Origin: Phytophthora sp. 'mugwort'
Taxonomy: Eukaryota > Oomycota > Peronosporomycetes > Peronosporales > Peronosporaceae
Assembly (NCBI GenBank): GCA_033558025.1
Contig: JAUCEF010000017.1
Coordinates: 2,790,001-2,854,000, forward strand
DNA: 64,000 bases
Direction of reading: 5' to 3'
The position numbers and the translations under genes are program-made. Below are positions 55,301-64,000 of this stretch, in pieces (position 1 is the stretch's first letter; each line of letters begins with the position of its first letter). A model generated the notes under the pieces. That model made no database searches, was not told where the DNA came from, and worked only from the letters and a program-made list of their open reading frames with translations.

Positions 55301-55532
55301 TTGGGCAGAAACTATGTGTGACGAGTGGGTGTACCTTGTTGGCTTTGCATATCACTTATTAGTAGCCCAGGAGAGAGTGGTGGAGAGTGAGGCTTTCTCG
55401 CGGTTGCAGGTCGCAGCGATTCACCTGCAGAATAAACACCTTTTTCTTATCACACCGAAAGTAGGCTTGGAACATGTAGCTCAAATGGATAAGAGTTCGA
55501 TATCTGCCGTGCTCTCTTTTTATAGCTGACAA

Positions 55533-55615
55533 AACCTCAATTTTAGAAAACTAAATAACCTCAACACATTGTGAGTTTTTAGATTGAGGTGAATTCCAAA
55601 ACGTTTATTGAGGTT
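55533..55615. repeat. Short inverted repeat
   Basis: AACCTCAAT (55533-55541) and ATTGAGGTT (55607-55615), with further CCTCAA/TTGAGG copies between them. Could be an element end. Confidence 0.5.
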
Positions 55616-55829
55616 AAATACGAACACTTCATCTTGGAATAATGGATATTCCCGAATACGAAACCCATCCCGAATAAAAGCCCATTATTCAGTTTTGAAA
55701 GCTGTCTAAACTTAGAAGCCCTACCCGATCACAAGACCTGTTCAAATTATTGGTCCACATTGGCCTAAACATCTCCTGACCAACAGTTCCTACGCCAGTG
55801 CTCAGCCATTCCTCCCCAAACTGCACTTC

Positions 55830-57170
55830 ATGTGCATCAATCCACTTCATTTTCTAATTACGGCTCACCGCCGCAACTCCATTCCAATCTGGCGCAAGCA
55901 GGAAGTCATTTCCTGGATCGAGACTGAGGGCAACGGTGTCCCGACAGGCGCAGAGAAGCACTTCCGCGACATCGGGCCAAACGTCGACGGAGCTGCCATC
56001 TGCAAAATGCTACCGCGACAAGGATAAGATCGTGAGTGCCCAGTCACACCAGCGTCGGCTTTCTGGCGGGGTGGCCGCAAGCCTCTCTCCAAGAACATGG
56101 AGGACATGCTCTATGACCTCGTCATTGACAAGCGTCCGCGCAAGGAGAAAGTCATCCGGGACTGGATCGCTGACCAAGCTCTGATGCGCCACGCTTCTCT
56201 CCACGCTGAAGACGATTCTCCGCCACCCTTTGCCGCTTCGCAGCAGTGGGTGTCGATCTTCCTGGTTCTCGCTCTCGTTGCGACGTCAGACCAACCTTAC
56301 CATCCTCTCAGACGAGACGCTAGTCGACCGGGCTGTGTCCTACATGCGATACCTACGCGAGCTGACGCCGAAAATGGACAAAGAGCACACAGTTCTCATG
56401 GACGAGACCGCTGTGTACTTTGAGGATGCTCGTACGCAGACGGTGGACTTGTGCGGTGCGCGGCACGTGGTAGTTTGCTCACGGGGTACGCTTCGATGCG
56501 AATTACCACAATTTTGGCAGTGACGGCTAGCGGTCGGATACTTCCCCCGGTTTTGATTTGGAAGGGCAAGGACAAACCGTCTTTTGAGAAGATCGACGGT
56601 GTGTATGTAACGTACCAGAAACGGGCTTGGGTGGACAGTGCCCTTCTCAAACGATGGATCGACCTGCCGTTTCCTCAAGTTGCTCATAGTGACGGCAAGT
56701 TCCTCGTCTGGGACTCGATGAGGGCCCACATTTCGCGTGAGGTGAAAGCAAAATGTCTGTCTAGGGGCATCGACATGTGCGTCATCCCCGGTGGGCTTAC
56801 TCCGTACTTACAGGCGGGGACATTGCCATCTACCGCTCGTTTAAGGACATCCTTTGTGGCGAAATCAACGCGTGGAAGGAAAGCGGTGACGTGCTGTACA
56901 CCAGAGGAGTTAAGCCAAGACCGCCTGCTGTTGCTACTGTGTGTGCGTGAATAAGGCTGGCGTGGCGGGCTACGGACAGCGAGATTGTGATGAGCTCGAT
57001 TACGGCGGCAGGTTTATCCGTACGACTGGTTCATTGCACGTCATGACGTGTACGGTGAGCGGTTCTTGGAAAGCTGAGCGAAACCCGATGCTGTAGGCAG
57101 ATGCCTTTACCTTCGGCGAGATCGATGATGCTCTGGATGAGGTCACCATTTTGCACGAGGAATAGAGACC
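55830..57170 (+). pseudogene. pogo-like DDE_1 transposase remnant
   Basis: An N-terminal HTH-like region (55870-56030), a CENP-B-type block (NMEDMLYDLVIDKR ... VIRDWI, 56095-56170), then the catalytic part: VLMDETAVYFEDARTQTVDL (first Asp, 56394-56450), RITTILAVTASGRILPPVL, WKGKDKPSFEKIDGVYVTYQ, and KFLVWDSMRAHIS (second Asp, 56697-56735), with CVIPGGLTPYLQ before the third acidic region. Frame changes near 56020, 56240, 56470 and 56810 break the gene. It is the least decayed pogo-like copy in the window: 56451-56820 is one open stretch. Confidence 0.75.
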
Positions 57171-58030
57171 CGATGCTCTCTTTGGTCGAGGTCACCATTT
57201 TGGTTGAGGAATAGTAATCCTACCCAAATAAAGAACCTTTTCGTGATTGCATAAATTTGGCCCGCTTCTAATAAATAGAATACCGGACCGTACTTGGGCA
57301 TTTTCGTTAGGTGATGCTGTTCGGATATTTTTTACGAGCATTCTGTCAAAATGCAGCATATTCAAGTGTAAAAACGTTTCGTTGCACGGCTAAAATCACC
57401 GTGATTCATTTCATATGCATATTGCTGGGTATTTTCTGAAACAATTTTTGCCTAACATATTTTATGTAACCCCCACCAAGTAATAGGAAACGAAGGGATA
57501 CGTGTTATCATGACGTTTGCCTACAATGCGTACCCATCCCTCCAGCTGTTTGAGGTAGCGTTATACCACAATTACGCGGTGTAAGGCTAACGGGTGCTAA
57601 TATTGTTTCCCTTGCTCAGGTTCAATCGTGCTTGAAGGATACAGTAAGCTGCTCTTCGTACACGTCATGCCAGCATTACAAACAGAACTTGCCCAGTTTT
57701 GCATAATTTTGCCTTGATACTGTCAAGTACCTGGGCGTAAGAACGCCTCCTCCTGTTGTCGTACCCAACACAAGTGGTCTTCGTACAAACGAGAATCAGA
57801 GCGGCATTAATTTTGAACCGAGTCGTAATGGCATTCGGTATAGGAAGATAATTCATGTCAACTCTGATCCTGACTGAACTCAAACGTCTACGGTTATCCG
57901 AACGAATCCAGCATGAGCAGGTAAGCTCAAAGATTAATCTCAGTATGCATTCAGAACTAGTTGCTGATGCATTTGTTCACTTGTTGCTTAGTTCAAATCG
58001 AAGACAATCATGATGTGTAACTCACTCAGT
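57171..58030. other. No recognised gene
   Basis: AT-rich sequence with stops in all frames. Probably spacer of the composite block. Confidence 0.4.
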
Positions 58031-58034
58031 CACG

Positions 58035-58205
58035 ATATTGAGAATACAGAACGCTGTCGAAACGCTTCAAAACGCGATTCAAGTGCAACAAATGCTCTGT
58101 AGCATTCTGTCGTGCTCCGCGATGGAATGGGGAGGAGTCGTGCTTCACAAGGTTTCACAACACTAAGGAGCTACCGGAGCCTTGTCAAGTCTCAAAGCAG
58201 TTGCG
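58035..58205 (+). pseudogene. piggyBac-like C-terminal zinc motif fragment
   Basis: The frame reads KRFKTRFKCNKCSVAFCRAP, then ESCFTRFHNTKELP. The pattern (F.C..C.V.FC ... CF..FH) resembles the Cys-rich C-terminal finger of piggyBac-type transposases. It may belong to the gene beginning at 51397, displaced by the mariner and pogo insertions. Confidence 0.45.
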
Positions 58206-58394
58206 TTCGACATGCAAAAATGACAATCGCGCGCCACTACCATATCCAAAGAGGCCACATTCTCTAATCAACAACACCCCAAATCGTCGTTCATGTAGCG
58301 TCCGCCTGCAAATACGTGAGCGCCGTCGCTCTCTACACACGTGTGAGCTACGCTGGCGAAGCTTACAGTTTGTGTCGTTGGAAATAGGACAATA

Positions 58395-58417
58395 TTTGTC
58401 CTTAATCTAAGGACAAA
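58395..58417. repeat. Palindrome TTTGTCCTTA / TAAGGACAAA
   Basis: 10-bp perfect arms with a 3-nt loop; same motif as the inner arms at 51273-51307, near the opposite end of the 7.4-kb block. Confidence 0.75.
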
Positions 58418-58993
58418 ATCCTGAGAGCTCTCTCTCGTCGAAGTCGAAGTTCAACGATTCAGCACAAGGCGCTATCAACTTAAGCACGACTCTGCATCAT
58501 CTTTTTTTGCTAATTGGGTCTGTTGATTCTTGGATAACAAGGAATTCATTTGGACAGCTCTGTTGTGGTCAAATTCAGTTCCTGAAAATTCATCCTAGTT
58601 TTGATCCTTCACTTTGGCCATGTTGGGGCTAGAGACTTCGATAGCTGCGAGCGCTGCAATAACATTCATAATTAATAAGCAATGGAGGTGAACAAGCACA
58701 GTCTTTTTAGCGACCTTCTGTACAGTGTATGTTCTGCAACATAGCCGTCAGCAACAGCAACAAAAAAACAAAGGAAGTCGGTACTCCAATCAAAACCAAA
58801 TAAGGATCATTATCGCAACTGACCGCAAAAATAATCACACTTTTCCCAGCTGACCGCAAATGAATCAAGCTCTCCCAAGTGACTGCAAAACTGGGAGAGG
58901 ACACAAGAAATATCCTACAATCTAGTTGGGTGGTCAAGTTTGCTCGGGTTTTTGCATTCTGTGGCTAGAACCTGGTAAGTTAACCAAGCAGAG

Positions 58994-59651
58994 ATGCCCC
59001 AGCATCATGTAGTTAACTGCGTGTTGGTGGTGCTGGGTGCTTTGAACGTACCTTCAGCTGAAGATTGTGCGAGTGGTGAACGCTGGTCAAGATGTCGCAG
59101 CCGTGCAGTCGACCATCCTCAACACGCTGGCAGACATCGTCGGGCTCCCCTCTCGGGGTCCTGCTGCAGGCCGTCGTCGGCCCACCAGTGAATCGCGCGC
59201 GTCCAAGGGCGTCGACATGCAGGTAACATTCAGCATCAACTCGGCCACGAATTTCACGGCAGTGGTTGGCTACATCCTCCTCCACTTCTTCGCCGACGGC
59301 GTGGTTGGATTGGTAAGGTCATACATTTTATCGGGCTTTCTTTCCCCTCTCACACAACGCTTGTTATAGCTTATTCACATACGGCCTCTGGTGTCTTCGC
59401 AGGACGGAGAGTATGAGACTGGCATCAACGCTTTCAGTCACAACATGCTGAACGGAAGCAAGGAGGTTCGGGTGAAGCCGTACTACCGGGTAGGCTATAT
59501 ACTTCTAAAAGGTTTATTCATATCATGTGGGGTGTGCATCTGCTCTTACTCACAAGGGGGAGCTATCAGATGCGCATTGACGTACTGTGGAGGTATGCAC
59601 ATCGGGTGGAAAGCAATCAATTGGAATGGCTTATTGCTCACCTATCTATAA
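58994..59651 (+). CDS. Possible spliced ORF inside MULE 2
   Basis: A frame from about 59061 (KIVRVVNAGQDVAAVQSTIL) to 59313 (HFFADGVVGL) joins in phase, over a GTAAGG...CGCAG intron of 88 nt (59314-59401), to DGEYETGINAFSHNMLNGSK and on to 59651. The clean phase-keeping junction favours a real exon pair over chance. No domain is recognised and the start is unclear (an ATG at 58994 is in a different frame). It sits at the 3' side of the transposase, so it may be a captured host fragment. Confidence 0.3.
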
Positions 59652-59879
59652 AACATTTGGTTGTCACGTACACCTAGGCAAATTGATTGAACCGAGATAT
59701 CTGTAATTCGAGGCTGCGCCGTGACCCGACTTACCCTTGTTTAATCCGCATGTGGGGGTGAGAGGTGTGGTAATAAACACTGTGCCCCCAAAACCGGAGA
59801 GAGGCCCGAGGAAGGACACGGTGAAGCCCCTGGAATCTTTACGATATGCAAGGGATTGATGATATTGAAATTATCGATT

Positions 59880-61800
59880 AACTCTCTCTAATTTGACTTC
59901 GCAATGCGTGCGCATACGTCGCCGCTGTGAACGCATGATGAAAGAATTTGTATGCTCCAGAAGTGGAAGTCCTCGAGCCGTTTCCACTGAAAGACGGCTA
60001 CAATGATATGCCGACACGGCATTTTGAGATGATGTCTGGCTGCTCAACGATTGCAAGCCCCGTCATTCATATCTACAGTGAACGTAACCTGCTGTTGAGG
60101 CTGATAACGTGAACGAAGTGGGGCATTTCGCTGCTGTGTTGTAGACTTTTCGTGTTGGCTACTACGAATGAACTCATCGACAACAAATACTGAAGCAGTG
60201 ATTTTACGCACAGAGCACGCAGCTGCGGCCCAAACTTGCTTGTCAAACATGGACTTGGCTCGAGGTGTGACCGTGGCTTCTCGTTTATCCAATCCGTTGC
60301 ATTTTTCTGCTTATCGTGGGGCGTTTCAACCATAACGTTGCAGAACAATAACAAGGCTCCGCATACTTGGCTGTCTCGGATACCAGCTAGCAGAAGACCA
60401 TTATTTTGGCCATCTACCGCGCTTGTGGTTCTTTCGGCGAAAAGTGCACAAGCTTCACCATAGGCTTTTTGAGCGTCCCATGGCTCCCAACGACAGTAGA
60501 TCCTTCGGGTGTGAAGGCGCAATTGCCAAACTGCGTCCAGCTCGTGGGGTGTATTTTGCGTAGATACTCTGCATACTGGCTGAGTTTGCTGAACACCGTT
60601 CACCCTCACCGTTCGAGAGCTGAAAACGATTCATCAATCTCCACGAGAGTAGTGTCATACTCCACAAGTGTTATCGCAGCTTGCAAGCGAAACAAGAGGT
60701 CTCTTACGTTATCGATATTGGGTTCTACTACGCGAAAGTGACTGGAGGCATTAAAGAAAATTTGCAGCGCACAGAACTTGAGGCGAACCACGATGCCGCG
60801 GCTCTGCAACGTATATGTGCATCTCGCTGTTTGCCTCTATCTGTGAAAACAGCACGATCTTGCAATTTGATTTCCGTTACAACGCAGTTTGTAAAACAAA
60901 ACACTCAAATTTTGCTGCAGTTTCCTTGTGAATGAACGCAACAGCAACTGGGATGTTGACCAGTCGCCATCTTTACCAACCAACAGCACACACACGCCAT
61001 TATACGTCGCATTTTTCATGTGAGCATCACATTCTTGGATAGGAACCCAATTATCCTGCCCAGCGACCAGAGAACACAACGAAAGAAAAACTCTGTAAGA
61101 ACGACCCATGCTGTCAAGCTGGCAACACACACGAGATCCAGGGTTCTGGCGCTCGAACGATCTGAGAAAGGCCGGACGTTTTTTATATGTGTCGCCATTG
61201 ACTGATGCTAGTTTCTTCTTGGCGCGAGCTATGGCTTTGTACAGCATTGCGGGGCGGCGGTCCATGTTCACGTTGTCTATGACTTTTAGAGACTCAGCAA
61301 CGCGCTTGCGAGCGTTGCTTAATAACTCGAACTAGTGCACTTTGAAATCCTGGCATCTTCATAAGTATCGTCGTCGAGCATTCAGCAATACAGTCACAAC
61401 TGGGAGAGTGCTCCAGCATTTAGTCATGACAAACCACGCCAGAAACCATTCTTTGCGTTCGAGCGTTTCGTTTCAGACAAGCTGACATGCCAACCACAAG
61501 CAGACTCAGATGTGCACTTCCAAACCTTTCGGTGACCCGAAGGTTTTGCCTGCTTAATCAATTCGTTCTCATTGAAGGCGAATGCGCGCAGGAAAAAAAA
61601 TCCTTGGTGTCTGTTGCAATAGCGAATACATCGCGTAGTTTGATCGTCTGCCTTCCGAGCTTGGCGAGCAGATTCACCTTGCCAGGCTCCATGACTGTCA
61701 ACAAGTGAGAACGCTGTAGTGATTGCTTTGTTGGGCGGTTATTTTCAAGCAGACGTGACACTGTGTTTTTATTAGAAAGTCTAATTGTAGTCCACTTCAA
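59880..61800 (-). pseudogene. Mutator-like transposase remnant of MULE 2
   Basis: Minus-strand order: an N-terminal block (TVMEPGKVNLLAKLGRQTIK, about 61640-61700), a zinc-type segment (CTSESACGWHV, about 61500), then the MULE core NPGSRVCCQLDSMGRSYRVF (about 61120) and QDNWVPIQECDAHMKNATYN, VCVLLVGKDGDW, FYKLRCNGNQIA; then LSQYAEYLRKIHPTSWTQFG (60530-60590), GLLLAGIRDSQVCGALLLFC (about 60340) and a C-terminal VISLNSRLRSL segment. Candidate catalytic Asp lies in QLDSMGR. The pieces change frame several times, so no functional protein is made. Confidence 0.65.
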
Positions 61801-62047
61801 CTAGCAGCCATAGATTTTATCATGTGATATCCATACTTTGCGGTCAGTCGGGAAAAATGTGATGTATTTGCGGTCAATGAGGATAATAATTATCCAACCA
61901 ATAATAGTTTTATTTAATAATTGAAATGAGGTAGCTGGCATTGCTTCGACCACTGCCTACAGGAGGGGTGGTCGGCGATCGTAGTACCTTGATACATTAG
62001 TGTTTCAAAGCTTTCGTCCTCAAATGGCAGCTTATGACCTGCGGGGG

Positions 62048-62097
62048 TAACTGATACTGCAAGGGAGTACTGCCCTTGCACCTTGCAGTATCAGTTA
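62048..62097. repeat. Perfect 17-bp inverted repeat with nested palindrome
   Basis: Arms TAACTGATACTGCAAGG (62048-62064) and CCTTGCAGTATCAGTTA (62081-62097), 16-nt loop. GCAAGGG/CCCTTGC (62060-62080) forms a competing inner palindrome. Confidence 0.9.
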
Positions 62098-62700
62098 AAC
62101 CATTTTTCCTTCATCCTCTCGCCCAAATGCCGAGCCGGACATCTACCGTACCTCGTCGCTGGTAAGCAAGTTGAAGTAGGCACAGCAAATACACTTTCTA
62201 AATCATGGGATAGCGTTTAATAAATCATAGCAGGGAAACAAATTTCTTATGAATTATGTGCCGCTTTTTGCACAATTTTCTTACATGAATTAGATCACTG
62301 TTGTAGGATATCTCATTACGGTAATATCCAGCCTTGCACCAGTCGGCCCTTCTCACATCGAGATGGCTATAGTACTCTGGGCCAGGGTGAACAACCAAGC
62401 TGAAGGGTTGACGGTGCAAAATGGTCACTGTGGAGCAGACGACGAGCAGAAGGGCACCGGTTTAAGAGGCAAACCTAGTGTCTGCAAGTACGTGACATAA
62501 TTTGACTTATAGTCACTGCAGGCACCCTCAATGCGCTGAGCGATAGAGGAACAACTATCACTTGTACTGGTGTCCAGTGTGTTAGTGCTGCTTCGAGCAG
62601 TATGCATCATGATGCATGTACAGTGTATCAGAGTGGGAAAACCTCTCTGTTGCCGACTTTCTAAGTTCAATCGGGGAAATTAGTGTACAGCACACGAGCT
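62098..62700. other. No recognised gene
   Basis: Only short frames; no domain seen. Confidence 0.35.
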
Positions 62701-62711
62701 AATGCTCCAGC

Positions 62712-62748
62712 ACCGCGTGGGAACTGCCAGTGGTAGTTCCGACGCGGT
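62712..62748. repeat. Tight 18-bp hairpin
   Basis: ACCGCGTGGGAACTGCCA (62712-62729) and TGGTAGTTCCGACGCGGT (62731-62748) pair with two mismatches around a single-base spacer. Confidence 0.75.
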
Positions 62749-63572
62749 AGTACCAGGGCAATACGCTCCTATTCATTTGGAAAAACGGCAAAGTTCAGAG
62801 CGCAGTACGCTGCATGTCTGAAATGTTAAAATGCCGAGTCACGAGTCAGCACTCATACTGTACATGGGTAAAGCACAAGTTTGCTACATGTCACACACGC
62901 TGCTGCCTATGCTTGATACATTGCTTCACCCCGATTGTCCGACGGGAGTGTACATTTGTTCAATGCTTCTCTGGGTCAAACACCGACGCGCATCTTCGTC
63001 GGTGACGAGATCCGGAGCGCGCATGAGTAAACGATGGACTAACGAGTACCCACTTTCGCGAGGTGCTCAGCTTAAAGGTGTCAGAGTGAGCGACCATGCT
63101 CCCGACATTTTCAATCGATTTTGACTTTTCGGCGCGCAGCAACGTCCGGAGCAGCGCTGTAGGTCAATACTTAATCGAGTGGATCGCTACTTCTTTCCAT
63201 TCCACGGTTCCTCCAGCGTTCTTCTCTTCTGGATTCCGCCATCGAGTTTTCTATGTTAAGTTGGGAGAAAACAGCATGGCGTTTTGTAATGGGGTTTTGA
63301 GCGGCGACCGTTTCCGACGAGTCGTTCCGGGCGGGGCTAACAGCTCGCATAGTCCTCCACTTCAGGGGGAGCGCTTCTCCGTCTTGTGTTCGGTCGCTCG
63401 TCTTATGGTTCACTTGTCCTCTCGCACTGGAGCGAAACGACCTCGATCTCATTGCGGCATTTGCTCTGAACACCTCGCACCCCCCGGCAACGACCGCCGC
63501 TTAACGTGGAACACTCCTCTCACGCACCGCCAAGTCGCTACAGCTCGTCCACGGCACAGTACACACTTTTAA
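62749..63572. other. Upstream region of the START-like gene
   Basis: Short frames (62831-63124, 63096-63572) with no recognisable domain. The last 200 bp are pyrimidine-rich and probably contain the promoter and leader of the gene at 63573. Confidence 0.35.
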
Positions 63573-64000
63573 ATGATGAATCACGGCGGCCATGCCGGGT
63601 TCCCGTTGCGATCCGACTTCTTCCGCAGCCTCCCTCTGGTTAAGTTCAAAAACGACAAACTGTATCGGTTAGCCAAGGCAAACGCACTCGCGTGCTTGAA
63701 CCAGTCATTCAACGACCAATGGAGATATGTTCCTCCCGAGAAGGACGGCACCCAGATCCGCAAGGATACGAGCAACATGGCCGTCTCGTACAGACTTGTG
63801 CGTGCAGCTGCGGTGCTTCGTTGCCAGGAGCACGAAGTGAACCAGGTTGTCGCCAATACCAACTCCGAGAGCTGGCGCGAGTTCATGCAGAAGTGCTTCG
63901 GCAAGTACTATGTCGACACTCTCATCCTCCACAATGTCATCAAGCCAAATGATACCAACACCAGCTTCACGTCTACCACTAACAATTCTACTGATGGCGG
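63573..64000 (+). CDS. START-like domain protein, 5' part (runs off window)
   Basis: An uninterrupted frame from ATG 63573 to the window end (142 codons). The N-terminus FPLRSDFFRSLPLVKFKNDK is the opening commonly seen in oomycete START and FYVE/START proteins, and SYRLVRAAAVLRC with WREFMQKCFGKYYVDTLIL would be the first strands and helix of the lipid-binding fold. An Asn/Thr/Ser-rich tract begins at the edge. I expect a predicted lipid-binding protein; family and length cannot be fixed from this part. Confidence 0.6.
   Translation, partial: MMNHGGHAGFPLRSDFFRSLPLVKFKNDKLYRLAKANALACLNQSFNDQWRYVPPEKDGTQIRKDTSNMAVSYRLVRAAAVLRCQEHEVNQVVANTNSESWREFMQKCFGKYYVDTLILHNVIKPNDTNTSFTSTTNNSTDG

Larger units (their letters stand above)
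51209..58628. mobile_element. 7.4-kb block bounded by inverted repeats, with nested transposons
   Basis: The left end CTAGCCCCAACA (51205-51216) is repeated inverted as TGTTGGGGCTAG (58621-58632). Inside it, GGATCAAACT (51236-51245) matches AGTTTTGATCC (58597-58607). CTAG outside each end could be a 4-bp target duplication. Within lie a piggyBac-like coding remnant (51397-53880), a mariner-like remnant (54200-55300), a pogo-like remnant (55830-57170) and a piggyBac-like C-terminal zinc motif (58035-58190), all on the plus strand. The simplest reading is one element later invaded by two others, but the ends rest on short repeats. Confidence 0.45.
58803..61890 (-). mobile_element. Mutator-like element with terminal inverted repeats (MULE 2)
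   Basis: The left end has TGACCGCAAA at 58820-58829 and 58851-58860 (and TGACTGCAAA at 58880-58889). The right end has TTTGCGGTCA at 61837-61846 and 61867-61876. Spacing is 31 and 30 bp, and the intervening ATCACA-TTTTCCC is also conserved in inverted form, so these are true terminal repeats. Outside them AACCAAATA (left) and AACCAATAA (right) may be a 9-bp target duplication with changes. A minus-strand transposase remnant fills the right two-thirds. Confidence 0.75.

Noticed and set aside
63096..63572. 158-codon frame before the START-like gene
   Set aside because: Composition-driven, ends at the presumed leader, no domain; the frame at 63573 has clear family resemblance.

Overview
The window reads as nuclear DNA of an oomycete, most likely Phytophthora-like. 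This is inferred from protein families, short (about 60-110 nt) GT-AG introns, a compact gene island and the mix of decayed transposons; no marker fixes the species.

Region 1 (1-20021) is a tandem array of a 377-bp unit, each unit carrying one 71-nt tRNA-Pro(AGG). There are 52 complete plus-strand genes, a 3' fragment at the left window edge, a truncated copy at 19734-19794 and one complete inverted copy (19853-19923) that closes the array as a 159-bp perfect foldback. Unit-length alleles (377, 366 and 367 bp) and shared spacer variants show dimeric and tetrameric higher-order repeats, as expected from unequal exchange or conversion.

Region 2 (20022-28350) holds a MYB R3-like gene fragment next to the array, then transposon wreckage: a pogo-like transposase whose two parts lie either side of a FAR1/Ulp1-type element, and a minus-strand Ty1/copia remnant.

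Region 3 (28700-32882) is a minus-strand cluster of three related genes, each with a basic/coiled-coil segment and a START-like region (the oomycete family often labelled M96 mating-specific). Two can be spliced into full proteins (436 and 452-460 aa); the third is decayed.

Region 4 (33659-45135) is a tight island of conserved genes: a SCY1-like pseudokinase, ribosomal protein uL13 (RPL13A), a cyclophilin with an N-terminal extension, a 430-aa unknown protein, a 470-aa protein with a transposase-type zinc domain plus a SANT-like domain, and a 4-coumarate-CoA-ligase-like enzyme. Neighbours are divergent or tail-to-tail, with 50-800 bp between them.

Region 5 (45250-63570) is again repeat-rich. 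It holds BED-finger, pogo, chromodomain-like and Mutator-like remnants; a 7.4-kb block bounded by inverted repeats that contains a piggyBac-like gene with mariner and pogo-like copies inside; and a second Mutator-like element with recognisable terminal repeats. A START-like gene begins at 63573 and runs off the right edge.
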